Positions 8,788-18,079 are shown, counted from the stretch's first letter. The stretch: DNA of 64,000 nucleotides from Virgibacillus natechei (GCF_026013645.1 NZ_CP110224.1:3100001-3164000), one strand, 5' to 3'. The notes: generated from the sequence alone by a model not told the origin. Numbers and translations are program-made.

Positions 8788-9822
8788 TTAACAATCCCTA
8801 TATCCACTTAATCCTTCTATTAATAATTCAATCCTCAAATTATTACAACCGTTTCGTGTAAAATTTCCTTCTTCAAAAACCCACCCCCCGTTAAATAGAT
8901 ATCTTCCCACTTTATTATCTACTATCAGTTGAGCGTCTGTAGATGTACCAAACATTACTTGTAATTCATTTATATAATAATTACCCTCATAATCTTCGAA
9001 TATATCAAAACACATACTTTCTAATTGCAATTTGTCCGACCATTCTTTAACTAAATTTAGTAAGTCACTTTTCACATGGCCCCATCCTTTATTTAACGAT
9101 CCGCTATGGAACCCTTTTTCATCTTCCAATTTCTTATGGCCAAAAAAACTATCTCCTATTCTAATAACCCGCCATTCATTTTTAATTTTTACATACGATT
9201 GTATATGAATAACACCAGATGAATTGCTACTTTTCGGTAAAAATTGCTTCTTAGAATCTAAAAATATTTTATATGGATAGAGCTTAGCTTTCAAAGAGTT
9301 TTTAATAGACTTTATGCTATTATATTTTCTAATTTTGTTATTTAATAAAAATGACCTTCGTATTACCCTTAATAACTGCTGTCTCCTGCTTATTATTTTA
9401 ACTCCAATAGCACCACTCCCACTATCTTCTTTTATAACTACAGGAAGTCTACACTTTTTTCCGTATTCTACCGCTTGTTGGTAATTATAAAATGAATGAG
9501 ATTCAATATGTGGAAGATTATTAACCTTATAATAATCGTGCATTGTTATTTTTGATTCATACATAATTATCGAGTCTAAACTAGGTAACGATTTACCCTT
9601 TAACATATCTTTTAATAGAAATAACCGCTTCATAAATAGGCTTTTCCATTCATCTGGAAATGATGGGGGATAAATTAAATACCCATCATAATCCTTTTCT
9701 AAATAACTATCCCATTCATCAGCCATTAAATCAATAAAATCATATTCAATATCCAGGTCTTTAAATGCATTTATTATGTTTTCACGTTTTCTTTCTGGTG
9801 TAATAATTACTCCAATTTTCAT
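8788..9822 (-). CDS. ATP-grasp domain protein of the polysaccharide locus
   Basis: 344 residues. The N-terminal third (MKIGVIITPERKRENIINAF) looks like a small pre-ATP-grasp Rossmann-like domain. Then comes LPVVIKEDSGSGAIGVKI near 125-142 (Lys plus glycine-rich loop contacting ATP phosphates), EWRVIRIGDSFFGHKK near 227-242, and an acidic metal-binding ending FDIFEDYEGNYYINELQVMFG. ATP-grasp enzymes join a carboxylate to an amine or thiol through an acyl phosphate, so amidation of the uronic acid or attachment of an amino acid to the polymer is a reasonable inference. No characterised homologue is recognised. The start lies 4 bp after the flippase stop, with AAAGGTG upstream. Confidence 0.7.
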   Translation of the reverse strand: MKIGVIITPERKRENIINAFKDLDIEYDFIDLMADEWDSYLEKDYDGYLIYPPSFPDEWKSLFMKRLFLLKDMLKGKSLPSLDSIIMYESKITMHDYYKVNNLPHIESHSFYNYQQAVEYGKKCRLPVVIKEDSGSGAIGVKIISRRQQLLRVIRRSFLLNNKIRKYNSIKSIKNSLKAKLYPYKIFLDSKKQFLPKSSNSSGVIHIQSYVKIKNEWRVIRIGDSFFGHKKLEDEKGFHSGSLNKGWGHVKSDLLNLVKEWSDKLQLESMCFDIFEDYEGNYYINELQVMFGTSTDAQLIVDNKVGRYLFNGGWVFEEGNFTRNGCNNLRIELLIEGLSGYRDC

Positions 9823-9826
9823 GTTC

Positions 9827-11251
9827 TCACCTTTTCGCTATCTTATTCATGACTAACTCTCTTATATTTAGTGAATTCATTATAAAACTTAATAATATAT
9901 AAACAAAACAACCCGCTAACACTTTACTAACTAATGCCAGCAAGCTATTTTCAAAAGTAATATTGATGATGAATAGATACATTATAGTTGATGACGTTAC
10001 GACCTTAAGGAAGTCCCACCAGGGAAATGGAACTCGGTAATTTTTTATACTATAATATGCACTTATCAGCATTGCTACAAAAAAAGATATTGTAGTTGCT
10101 AAAGCCGCTCCTTCAATTCCATATTTATTTAACATGTAAATATTTAAAATTACATTAAGTATTACAGCTGTTAACACTGGATAAAAAAAGTATTTAGTCT
10201 TAGCAGAGATTTGTAATGTTAAATCAAAATAATAGCTTTTCAACCCGTGGAATAGTGAAGCAAGAATTATTAAGTTCATCAAATTATTAGAGACAGAAAA
10301 TTCCTCTCCAATTATTATACCTGTAAACTCATTTAATATAGTTGCCAAACCAAAACAAGCTGGAATAGATATAAAAAGCAATAGCTTCGAATAATACTTA
10401 AATTGTCTCTTTCCCGCTTCCTCACCGTCTGTCTTGATTATCTTAAGTATTAAAGGGAAACTTGCTAAAGATAGTGACATCATAATCATATAAATCAAAT
10501 TATGAATTAAATCGAAACCAACTGTATAATTACCATTTTCCTCTAGTCCTAATATAAATGAAATCATAATCTTATCTATATTTTGTAATGCTACACTTAA
10601 AGCAAAGGAAAGTGTTATTGGTAACCCGTACTTAAGGAGACCCTTTTGAGTAGTTTTATTAGATATGATTGATAAACCTACAATTTTACTACCTAATCTT
10701 CTTCCAAAGAATAGGATTCCTAAAAATAGTCCAAAAATAGATCCTAATAATAGACCTGTCACCCCTCCACCATAATAAATCAATATAGTAGATACGATAA
10801 CAACCGTTAGGGATTTAATAACACTTACATTAGCAACTACTGTCGGTTTTAGAATAGTTCTGAAATAAACAATAAGCATCTCAAAAATAGAAAGTAGGGT
10901 TATTAATATATAACCAATAAAAACATACCAAACATTTAATGAAATAAAATAAAGGACAAACGCAGTAATAATAGTCGGTATCCCTAGTAGTAGCAAAGTA
11001 ATAATATGGGACTTTATTATCGATCCTATAAACGAATTAATATTTTCACGATCGTTATAAAATCTAATAAAACTTGATCTTATCCATTGAAAAAAAAGTA
11101 TATTAACTAAACCAGTAATAACGGTGATTAATGAAAATAAGCCATAATCATCTGGATTAACTAGTCTGGTATAAATGCTGACGCCAACAATACTTACTAT
11201 TGCGGGTGTTAATTTACCTAAGAAATAAATGACAGAGTGCTTTATTAACAC
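9827..11251 (-). CDS. Polysaccharide flippase (Wzx/MATE-like)
   Basis: 474 residues, 12-14 predicted membrane helices spread over the full length, with the N-terminal signature SVIYFLGKLTPAIVSIVGV and a following YTRLVNPDDYGLFSL typical of PST/Wzx flippases. It would turn the undecaprenyl-diphosphate-linked repeat unit from the inner to the outer membrane leaflet. The start codon is GTG at 11251, with AGGTTGTGAAATT just before it. The gene is followed at 4 bp by the ATP-grasp gene and preceded by a 214-bp AT-rich gap without visible features. Confidence 0.88.
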   Translation of the reverse strand: MLIKHSVIYFLGKLTPAIVSIVGVSIYTRLVNPDDYGLFSLITVITGLVNILFFQWIRSSFIRFYNDRENINSFIGSIIKSHIITLLLLGIPTIITAFVLYFISLNVWYVFIGYILITLLSIFEMLIVYFRTILKPTVVANVSVIKSLTVVIVSTILIYYGGGVTGLLLGSIFGLFLGILFFGRRLGSKIVGLSIISNKTTQKGLLKYGLPITLSFALSVALQNIDKIMISFILGLEENGNYTVGFDLIHNLIYMIMMSLSLASFPLILKIIKTDGEEAGKRQFKYYSKLLLFISIPACFGLATILNEFTGIIIGEEFSVSNNLMNLIILASLFHGLKSYYFDLTLQISAKTKYFFYPVLTAVILNVILNIYMLNKYGIEGAALATTISFFVAMLISAYYSIKNYRVPFPWWDFLKVVTSSTIMYLFIINITFENSLLALVSKVLAGCFVYILLSFIMNSLNIRELVMNKIAKR

Positions 11252-11465
11252 AATTTCACAACCTACTTTAACTAAATATAATAAGAGATACCATTTTATA
11301 AGACGAACCTATTTTATCCCTTTTGAATAGGTGTCTACAAATATACTTTTAGCGGAATATCAAGTTTCTAAATGTAGCTTAATACTCAACTATTCTCATC
11401 TAAGATTTAATTGGTTTTACCGTTGCATGATAGATTTTAATTTAAGTGTTCTATTCAATACTATA

Positions 11466-12800
11466 TTAAGTAAATTTTTGGATGCTCCTAATAATCGCTT
11501 TAACAAAAACAGGCATAGCTAATATCAAAATCAAACCATAACCAATTAAATGATGTCTTACCGCTGTTCCCCAATTAACCGTTCCAAGAGACCATAATAA
11601 TTCCATTAAAATAAACAGAATCATTACTTGATATAAAGATGTTTTCTTTATCTCTTCATTTTTCCTCAAATAATTTATTGCAGCAAAAAGCAATATAAGC
11701 CTAAATATATTTTCTATCATCGCGTATATATCTAGTACAGATGATATTTGCCATGGAAAGGGTGCTATCATATAGCTAATGAACACTACCGGTGCTGTGA
11801 GTACTACCGTAAAAATATTACTAGTATTAAGCTCAACCCCATATTGTGCTCTCGAATCCAAAGCTATTCCACCATCTCTATAATCATCAATGTAAGATGT
11901 TATGTCTCCCTTTAAAATCGCATCACTGGCTTGGGTTGAAATGCCAACGATATTTAGTAATCCGATAAACAATACAAGTGCTATACCACTTAATATCACC
12001 TTAATTAATAAATTTTTAACTCTAAGATTAGTTGTTAGTATTTTATTAAAGTAGATTATTAAAATGGCAAATGTAAATACTAATAATCCATTATGAAGCA
12101 TTCCTAATATAAAAATTGAAATAATAAACTTTATAAATAGGATGAAGCTAAATTTATTGCTTTCGATCGCCTTAATAAAATAATATATAGACATTAAGAA
12201 AAATAAAATTTGATATGGTTCTCTCATTGTTATTGAGGTATATATAAGCATACTTGGTAATAATCCAAATAGATAAACTAGAGGAGTATTGTATGTTGAA
12301 CCATATAATTTTTCGGCTATCTTAAGCAAATACCTTACTGATAAGACAAAAGCAAATATTGACAACATTTCTCCACTAAATTTTGAAACACCAATAAAAT
12401 TAAACACAAGCGCTAAATAGTTTGTATATAATTCTGAACCAGTATTTATTAAATCTATACCCGTATTATATTGCGAAATAAAGGATGCATTTTTAAAGAA
12501 TCCAATTGCATCTGCCCCGGCACCATATATAGTAAAAAAGTTATTATTTATTAACGATATAGTTACTTTTAAAAAAAACACAACTAACATTGCTACCATA
12601 GTATTTATATTTTCAACAAAAACCTTTTGAGTAAAAATGTATATCAGGATCAGAAAAATTAATACAACACCAAACCAATCTTCTGGTGTAGCAAGTATTA
12701 ATAGAATAAATGGAACTATTAATATAAAATAAGTAAATATATTTTTGTAATTCAATACTTTATTGGGTGGATTCATTTCAAGTCTCATTCCTATTTTCAT
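11466..12800 (-). CDS. Polysaccharide polymerase (Wzy/EpsG-like)
   Basis: 444 residues, about 11 hydrophobic helices. A longer polar loop near residues 285-330 (ASDAILKGDITSYIDDYRDG) lies between two membrane segments, the usual topology of Wzy enzymes that join repeat units outside the membrane. The sequence itself is poorly conserved, so the call rests on topology and on lying beside a Wzx flippase, glycosyltransferases and a priming enzyme. The start is uncertain: ATGs at 12800, 12788 and 12776 are all possible and none has a strong ribosome binding site. Confidence 0.7.
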   Translation of the reverse strand: MKIGMRLEMNPPNKVLNYKNIFTYFILIVPFILLILATPEDWFGVVLIFLILIYIFTQKVFVENINTMVAMLVVFFLKVTISLINNNFFTIYGAGADAIGFFKNASFISQYNTGIDLINTGSELYTNYLALVFNFIGVSKFSGEMLSIFAFVLSVRYLLKIAEKLYGSTYNTPLVYLFGLLPSMLIYTSITMREPYQILFFLMSIYYFIKAIESNKFSFILFIKFIISIFILGMLHNGLLVFTFAILIIYFNKILTTNLRVKNLLIKVILSGIALVLFIGLLNIVGISTQASDAILKGDITSYIDDYRDGGIALDSRAQYGVELNTSNIFTVVLTAPVVFISYMIAPFPWQISSVLDIYAMIENIFRLILLFAAINYLRKNEEIKKTSLYQVMILFILMELLWSLGTVNWGTAVRHHLIGYGLILILAMPVFVKAIIRSIQKFT

Positions 12801-12840
12801 ATCTTCTAATTCTCAATAGCGTTTAATGTCTTCCCATAAA

Positions 12841-13062
12841 AACAATTCCTCATCTGCGGTATAGGCTGATAATTTAGTCGTGATTGGGCAAGCTATAGAT
12901 GTTGCCTCGTCGACATTTTTCGTGCCGATGACATTCTTTTTCACCGCTTCATGTAGATTATATTACATTAATAGTACATGTATTGTGCTACCGCTTGATA
13001 GATGAACTGTGGTTTATATTTTTCTACAATCAAAGATGCTTCCACATCCCCGATAACTGGGT
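12841..13062 (-). pseudogene. Fragment of a second CapD/EpsC-type dehydratase
   Basis: Two pieces of the intact downstream dehydratase are recognisable at the DNA level. About 12849-12900 resembles the intact copy near 13339-13390. About 12905-13060 resembles 13750-13920, including the segment from the VIGDVQ region to the acidic loop around AAAHKHVPLME, here IYQAVAQYMYY followed by stops. The roughly 360 bp that separate these pieces in the intact gene are deleted. It is the trace of a duplicated dehydratase gene now reduced to about 220 bp. Confidence 0.7.
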
Positions 13063-13094
13063 TTGTCCGTCACTCGGCAAGGCGTCCTCTGTAG

Positions 13095-14921
13095 CTACGA
13101 CTCTTTCACTGCTAACAATGTCTGCTCCATATATACAATTTTCATCAATGCATCTTTCAGTTCTTCCAGTGCGTAACTGTCAAACCGATCGATCAAGTCA
13201 ACGAGAACGTCCGGATCGACCGCAACCGTACGTCCAACATAAATTTTCTCATACACTTCTCCAGGCAGCACTTCATCCTCCCCAAGGAGTTCTTCGTACA
13301 TCTTTTCCCCTGGTCTTATCCCTGCGAATTCTATTGGAATCTCGTCTTCCGTATAGCCTGATAGTTTAATAAGGTTGTGAGCTAGATCGACAATTTTAAC
13401 AGGGTCTCCCATGTCGAGGACGAATATTTCGCCGCCTTTCGCTAGGGTTCCTGCCTGGATGACGAGCCGGGATGCTTCTGGGATCGTCATGAAGTAGCGT
13501 GTCATTTCCGGGTCGGTAACGGTGACTGGTCCGCCTTTTTCAATTTGCTTCTTAAATAGCGGGATCACACTGCCCCGGCTTCCGAGCACGTTGCCAAATC
13601 GTACGGCAACGAATTTTGTCTTGCTGCGGCTTGCTAGGTCTTGAACCACCATCTCCGCGATACGTTTGGTTGCGCCCATCACATTGGTCGGATTAACTGC
13701 TTTGTCGGTGGATACGAGTACGAATTTCTGTACACCGAATGTGTCGGCCGCTTCTGCGACATTTTTCGTGCCGATGATATTATTTTTAACGGCTTCGTGT
13801 GCGTTTATTTCCATTAATGGGACATGCTTATGTGCTGCTGCATGGTAGATAATTGCCGGTTGATGCGTTTTGACAACTTCAAACATGCGCATGCGGTCCT
13901 GCACGTCACCGATTACGGGAATAATCTCTGTTTCGCTGTCGCTATAGAGACTCCGTAGTTCCATATTGATGGTATAAATGCTGAATTCCCCGTGGCCGAC
14001 GAGCACGATTTTCTTCGGCGTGAATCGCATAAGCTGACGGGTAATTTCCGAGCCGATGGATCCACCTGCACCGGTCACCATCACGGTCGTGCCTGTCACA
14101 TAGTCGGATATCGCATTGATATCGAGCTCGACCGGTTCACGTCCGAGCAAATCTTCTACTTCCACATTTTTCAGGTGGCTGACGGATATTTTCCCTGTCA
14201 TGAGATCCTCAATTTTCGGAATCATTTGCACCTTGGCCTTTGTCTTATTACATTGTACGACAATTTTCTCAAGCGAGCCATTTTTCATCGAAGGAATGGC
14301 GATGACAATGTGTTCGATTTCTGCATCTCGGACGATTTCGGGTATATCTTTTACCGTCCCTAATACAGGTAGATTATATAATTGCATTTTCTGCTTGTTC
14401 TGATTATCATCTGCGAATCCTACGGGGAGCAATTCGGCATTGTTTTCATTTTTCAGTTGACGTGCAATCATCGCACCCGCTGCACCCGCGCCTACGATAA
14501 GGGTTCGTTTTTGTTTGTTTTGCCTCGTTATGTATCGATCCCGGTAAATGCGCCACGCAAAGCGTGAGCCACCGATTAAGATAATATGTAACATCCACGT
14601 CACAAGGAGTGCTCGCCGGTACAGGGCAAAGTCATTCACGAAATACATGACAACCCCTGCAGCCAAAACCGATAATGTAATGGCCTGAACAATCGAGACT
14701 AATTCGCCTACGCTCGCATAGGCCCATACTTTGTTATAAAGCTTGTAAATCGCCGCAAATAAGTGATGAAAGATTAATAGAGCAATAGCGCTAATGATGA
14801 TTGCGGACATGTTTATAGCGGATGTGAATGGGAACACAATCCAAGAAGCGATAAATATGGCGGTACTGACGATTAAAGAGTCCAAAATGACAAGTAACGT
14901 CAGTCTCTTCCGGTAGTCCAT
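13095..14921 (-). CDS. epsC: Membrane-bound NDP-N-acetyl-sugar 4,6-dehydratase (CapD/EpsC family)
   Basis: 608 residues, the long membrane-anchored class. Four hydrophobic segments lie in the first 125 residues (LTLLVILDSLIVSTAIFIA and onward). A CoA-binding-like domain with VGAGAAGAMIARQL near 142-155 follows, then the catalytic extended-SDR domain with TGAGGSIGSEITRQL near 284-298, HAAAHKHVPLME, and STDKAVNPTNVMGATKR, where Met replaces the usual catalytic Tyr as in this subfamily. It makes 4-keto-6-deoxy UDP-GlcNAc derivatives for rare amino sugars. GGAGG lies 10 bp before ATG 14921. The gene symbol follows Bacillus EpsC/CapD usage and is a family-level label. Confidence 0.9.
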   Translation of the reverse strand: MDYRKRLTLLVILDSLIVSTAIFIASWIVFPFTSAINMSAIIISAIALLIFHHLFAAIYKLYNKVWAYASVGELVSIVQAITLSVLAAGVVMYFVNDFALYRRALLVTWMLHIILIGGSRFAWRIYRDRYITRQNKQKRTLIVGAGAAGAMIARQLKNENNAELLPVGFADDNQNKQKMQLYNLPVLGTVKDIPEIVRDAEIEHIVIAIPSMKNGSLEKIVVQCNKTKAKVQMIPKIEDLMTGKISVSHLKNVEVEDLLGREPVELDINAISDYVTGTTVMVTGAGGSIGSEITRQLMRFTPKKIVLVGHGEFSIYTINMELRSLYSDSETEIIPVIGDVQDRMRMFEVVKTHQPAIIYHAAAHKHVPLMEINAHEAVKNNIIGTKNVAEAADTFGVQKFVLVSTDKAVNPTNVMGATKRIAEMVVQDLASRSKTKFVAVRFGNVLGSRGSVIPLFKKQIEKGGPVTVTDPEMTRYFMTIPEASRLVIQAGTLAKGGEIFVLDMGDPVKIVDLAHNLIKLSGYTEDEIPIEFAGIRPGEKMYEELLGEDEVLPGEVYEKIYVGRTVAVDPDVLVDLIDRFDSYALEELKDALMKIVYMEQTLLAVKES

Positions 14922-14973
14922 GAGGGGCTTACCTCCTTTCGTTGCTGCTGTGTTGCGTAAATGTAAATCTAGT

Positions 14974-15615
14974 TTATCGTAACATATCCTTGAAATTTTT
15001 AATAACGGTCTTTCGGTGTTTTGTGCCTAATTTCCTGTAAATATGACTAATATGTACTTTTGCTGTTCCCTCACCAACCTCCGCCAGTGTGGCTATCTCT
15101 TTATTTCGGAGACCTAGCATCATGAAGTAGGCGATAATTTGCTCTTTCGTTGTTAGCACGATGCCGTTTTTTTGTAATTGATAGGCAAATACTTCCATAT
15201 TAATGTCACTCATTTTGGTGAGTTGCCTTTTAAACGGCTGTATAAATGCGGTTGGTAGCACATAATGCCCTTCCCTGATCGATCGCAATGTTTCAGCGAT
15301 CTCTTCCTGATGCTTTTCTGTTTTTAGGATGAGACTGTCCATCCCCGCTTCCAAAAGCTTCAATACCGGAAGGTCGAAGGGGTCTTCGGTGAGTACGATG
15401 ACCTGATTCTGTTCTTTTAACAGATTGATCGCTGTCGTTGCTTCACTGGGCAAGAATGGATCAATGTCAATCAGAACTATATCCTCACCTGCCCATTCCT
15501 CAAGTGCCAACCTATAATTACGATACCCCGTAACGTACATGTCTTCCTGTTCATTCAGGAGATGGATAACACGATTCATAAATGAACTCTTCGTAATACA
15601 AAATATAGTAACCAT
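14974..15615 (-). CDS. LuxR-family regulator with atypical receiver domain
   Basis: 213 residues. The C-terminal HTH (about 150-210) reads LTTKEQIIAYFMMLGLRNKEI then HISHIYRKLGTKHR, a GerE/LuxR fold. The N-terminal 120 residues have receiver-like periodicity, with IVLIDIDPF at the position of the phospho-acceptor Asp and ILKTEK for the conserved Lys. The acidic pair that normally binds Mg at the end of strand 1 is replaced by FCITKSSF. It may therefore not be phosphorylated in the normal way. It lies between the second response regulator and the polysaccharide genes on the same strand, so a role in controlling that locus is plausible. Confidence 0.75.
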   Translation of the reverse strand: MVTIFCITKSSFMNRVIHLLNEQEDMYVTGYRNYRLALEEWAGEDIVLIDIDPFLPSEATTAINLLKEQNQVIVLTEDPFDLPVLKLLEAGMDSLILKTEKHQEEIAETLRSIREGHYVLPTAFIQPFKRQLTKMSDINMEVFAYQLQKNGIVLTTKEQIIAYFMMLGLRNKEIATLAEVGEGTAKVHISHIYRKLGTKHRKTVIKNFKDMLR

Positions 15616-15762
15616 GCATAGTTGACCGCCTATCTTTGATGTTTATTCACATATGTATGTAAAAAGCGCACTTCTTTTATAATACTAAATACCCAGTCAT
15701 ATTTATAGTTACTTTTGTCGAATTAAGTCATGGATTTTGTTTGGCGATCCAATTAAATCCAT

Positions 15763-16428
15763 TTAGTAGTCGGGGTGGACCAATCCGTTCAGGTATTCGA
15801 TCACATCCTTACGAGTATTTAAATTTATTTTCGTATAAATGATACTGATATAATTCTTGATCGTACCCTCGCTAAGAAAGAGTCTTTGTGCGATCTCTCT
15901 ATTTGTCGCTTCCTTCATGACGAGGGAAACAATGTCAATTTCCCTATCAGATAATCGAATATTTCGATTTTTTAATTCCCTAGCGAGTTGCTCTTTCTTG
16001 TTGTACTGGAATCCCTGGATCTTGCTTGCTAGGATCTTCGCTGCTTTGCCAGAAATGACTACTTGGTCATGATAGGCATCGCGAACGGCAGAAATCAAAT
16101 GCTCCGCATCCAGACTCTTTAATAAGAAACCATCCGCCCCTGCAATGAACCCCGCAACAATCAGATCCTCTTCCGCAAAGGTGGTGAGTAGAACACATTT
16201 CACATTCGGATAATTGTCTTTGAGATGTGTCGTCGTTACGATACCGTCGACATGCGGCATGTGAATATCCATTAAGATAACATCCGCCTCCACCTGGTTC
16301 ATGAGTGTAACGGCTTCTTTCCCATTAGAAGCCATACCCACCACTTCCATGTCGTCCATACGCTCAATTAACGCCTTGACACCTTCACTAAAAAGCCGCT
16401 GATCCTCGACCAATAACACCTTGATCAT
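15763..16428 (-). CDS. NarL/FixJ-type response regulator
   Basis: 221 residues from the ATG at 16428, which has AAGGGG eight bases upstream and begins MIKVLLVEDQRLFSEGVKAL as response regulators do; longer in-frame starts up to 16515 lack this. The receiver has the VEDQ acidic pair, phospho-Asp in DVILMDIHMPHVDG, the LLTTF threonine and FLLKS lysine. The C-terminal LuxR HTH includes LSDREIDIVSLVMKEATNREIAQ. No sensor kinase is adjacent, so its partner must be elsewhere. It is followed by a second LuxR-type regulator. Confidence 0.88.
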   Translation of the reverse strand: MIKVLLVEDQRLFSEGVKALIERMDDMEVVGMASNGKEAVTLMNQVEADVILMDIHMPHVDGIVTTTHLKDNYPNVKCVLLTTFAEEDLIVAGFIAGADGFLLKSLDAEHLISAVRDAYHDQVVISGKAAKILASKIQGFQYNKKEQLARELKNRNIRLSDREIDIVSLVMKEATNREIAQRLFLSEGTIKNYISIIYTKINLNTRKDVIEYLNGLVHPDY

Positions 16429-16576
16429 AGCTAATTGCCCCTTATGATTTAACTTCATTCGATTCTTTTTTTCTGTCTCTCTGTCTGTAAATAGTGTAAC
16501 GTTAAAGATATACAATATAAAGTATACCCTTATTTGATTGTAGTAGCCGTTCGAACTAGCGAATCGCGATGATTTT

Positions 16577-16918
16577 TGGGGCGCGGGCTGCCTGTTCGGG
16601 GAGGCTGTCTCCCGATCTGGGGCGACTCTCTCCCGTTTCGGGCCGCAGGCTCCCGATTTGGGCGTGCTGTCTCCTGATTTGGAGGTGTTCTCTCCCGATT
16701 TGGAGCAACTGTCTCCCGGTTTCCAGGTCTAACTAGTTGGCCTTTTATTTAATAAGGACTAACTTGTTTGTAGCGCGCTGCTCAGGTGGCGCTCTCCCGA
16801 TTCAGGGGTGCTGTCTCCCGTTTTTCGAGGCACGATCTCCCGTTTTAGGGCGACCCTCTCCCGATTCGGGGCGACGCTCTCCCAATTCGAAGCTACTCTC
16901 TCCCGTTCCAACAACGTT
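16577..16918 (+). repeat. Class 1 21-bp array, two blocks
   Basis: Between the start of the response regulator and the stop of the phosphatase (16923). Block one (16577-16732) and block two (16790-16918) consist of units such as GTGTTCTCTCCCGATTTGGAG, almost all 21 bp from one conserved CTCTCCCG to the next, with the remaining bases varying. Between the blocks, 16731-16765 keeps a degenerate piece of the shared core (ACTAGTTGGC, then TTATTTAATAAGG). All units point in + orientation. Markedly more GC-rich than flanking DNA. Confidence 0.85.
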
Positions 16919-16922
16919 GCTG

Positions 16923-17687
16923 CTAGAATAGGCCTAAGAATTTCTTTTTCTTTACTAATTCGGGTTCCATTTTATTTACGTTCATGTTGTCAATAAGCAA
17001 TTGACTGTTTTCGTGGAACATGTAGAAATAGTCGGTGCCATGATTGTTGTTTATATCATGGAAGGCATCTGCCATCACAAATCCACGTGATGTGGTATTA
17101 TGTGCGTCAGATGCGATGAAGTGTGTTAGGTTTGCTTCGATTAGCTGGTTAGAGAATTTTTGTATGCTCTTCCCGAATTTGCCAACAACGCTTCCTGCGG
17201 TCACTTGTGTTAATGCCCCTTTTCGCACGAAATCATAGAGTCTGCCAGGGTGTTCTAGGAGCTCTTGATTTCGTTCAGGATGCACGATGACTGGTGTATA
17301 GCCCGCAACTTGAATATCGAATAGCATTTGCTTCGCGTATCTTGGAACATGACTCGATGCAAATTCGATAAATAAATATTTCGTATAATTTAATGGAAGA
17401 ATTTCTCCATTCTCCATATCCTCAAGTATGTCCCCGTTTATTCGTACCTCTTGACCGGGTAATACCGTGAGTGGGATATCTTCGTTTGCGAGTAATTCAT
17501 TTAAAATAGATACATTGGTTACGATCATGCTCCGGTCATTTTCGAATTGTCCATTACGATGATGCGGCGTCGCAATAATCGTATCGATACCTTGATCGAC
17601 AGCCGCTTTTGCCATCGCAACACTATCCGCTTCTGTCTGCGCGCCATCATCCACACCGGGCAATATATGACTGTGAATATCGATCAT
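16923..17687 (-). CDS. PHP-family protein-tyrosine phosphatase (CapC/YwqE-like), copy 1
   Basis: 254 residues from ATG 17687, eight bases after AGGAAG. MIDIHSHILPGVDDGA at 1-16 is the metal-binding start of the PHP domain, followed by ATPHHRNGQ, GQEVRI, VHPERNQ and SDAHNTTSRG, which supply the remaining metal-ligand His/Asp residues. These manganese-type phosphatases dephosphorylate BY-kinases and other proteins of the capsule machinery, so the likely substrate is the kinase encoded at 19488-20186. A paralogue lies just upstream at 18080-18844. The stop is 5 bp from a repeat array. Confidence 0.9.
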   Translation of the reverse strand: MIDIHSHILPGVDDGAQTEADSVAMAKAAVDQGIDTIIATPHHRNGQFENDRSMIVTNVSILNELLANEDIPLTVLPGQEVRINGDILEDMENGEILPLNYTKYLFIEFASSHVPRYAKQMLFDIQVAGYTPVIVHPERNQELLEHPGRLYDFVRKGALTQVTAGSVVGKFGKSIQKFSNQLIEANLTHFIASDAHNTTSRGFVMADAFHDINNNHGTDYFYMFHENSQLLIDNMNVNKMEPELVKKKKFLGLF

Positions 17688-17855
17688 GTGCATCACTTCC
17701 TGTAGTTTAGTTAGTCATGGTATGTCGCAATGTAAATTAGACTAATTATAATTATACATATTTCGGAAATACTTTTCAATTTTCTTACTTACCGCAATTT
17801 TACGAGCCGCTATTCTTCCCGGAATCGCTAAACGCGTTTGGAGGAGGGCTTGGGC

Positions 17856-18018
17856 GTTCTGCGGTCGTGGTAGTTTGTTCCGCGGCCATGGCTGTTCGTT
17901 CCGCGATTAGAGCGCACCGTCCAGCGGTAGCGGCAATTCGTTCAGCGCACATGGCTGTTTGTTCCTCGGCCAAGGCAGTCCGTTCAGCGCTCAGGCCCAA
18001 CCATCCAGCGCCGCCTGC
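17856..18018 (-). repeat. Class 3 21-bp array between the two phosphatase genes
   Basis: Eight consecutive units with an exact 21-bp step, each starting GTTCYGCG or a close variant on the + strand, for example GTTCCGCGGCCATGGCTGTTC at 17877. On the minus strand the array encodes a repeating AERTAMA-like heptapeptide (an open frame of 66 codons at 17800-18000), but no ribosome binding site is visible and I treat it as non-coding. The sequence differs from class 1 and class 2 units while keeping the same period. Confidence 0.85.
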
Positions 18019-18048
18019 GAAATTTTGCAGTTAGTTCCGATCATGACA

Positions 18049-18074
18049 AAGGGGACAATGTCCCTTGTCCCCTT
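18049..18074 (-). terminator. Hairpin after phosphatase copy 2
   Basis: AAGGGGACAA and TTGTCCCCTT form a perfect 10-bp stem with a 6-base loop, 5 bp beyond the stop codon at 18080. The following minus-strand bases (TGTCATG) are only weakly U-rich, so it may stall or stabilise rather than fully terminate. Confidence 0.55.
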
Positions 18075-18079
18075 CGCCC

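Noticed and set aside
13992..14363. 123-codon + strand ORF opposite the dehydratase gene
   Set aside because: Shadow frame of the epsC-like coding sequence, which is intact and well conserved on the other strand.
17800..18000. 66-codon minus-strand ORF of AERTAMA-type repeats
   Set aside because: Pure translation of the class 3 tandem repeat, without a ribosome binding site.
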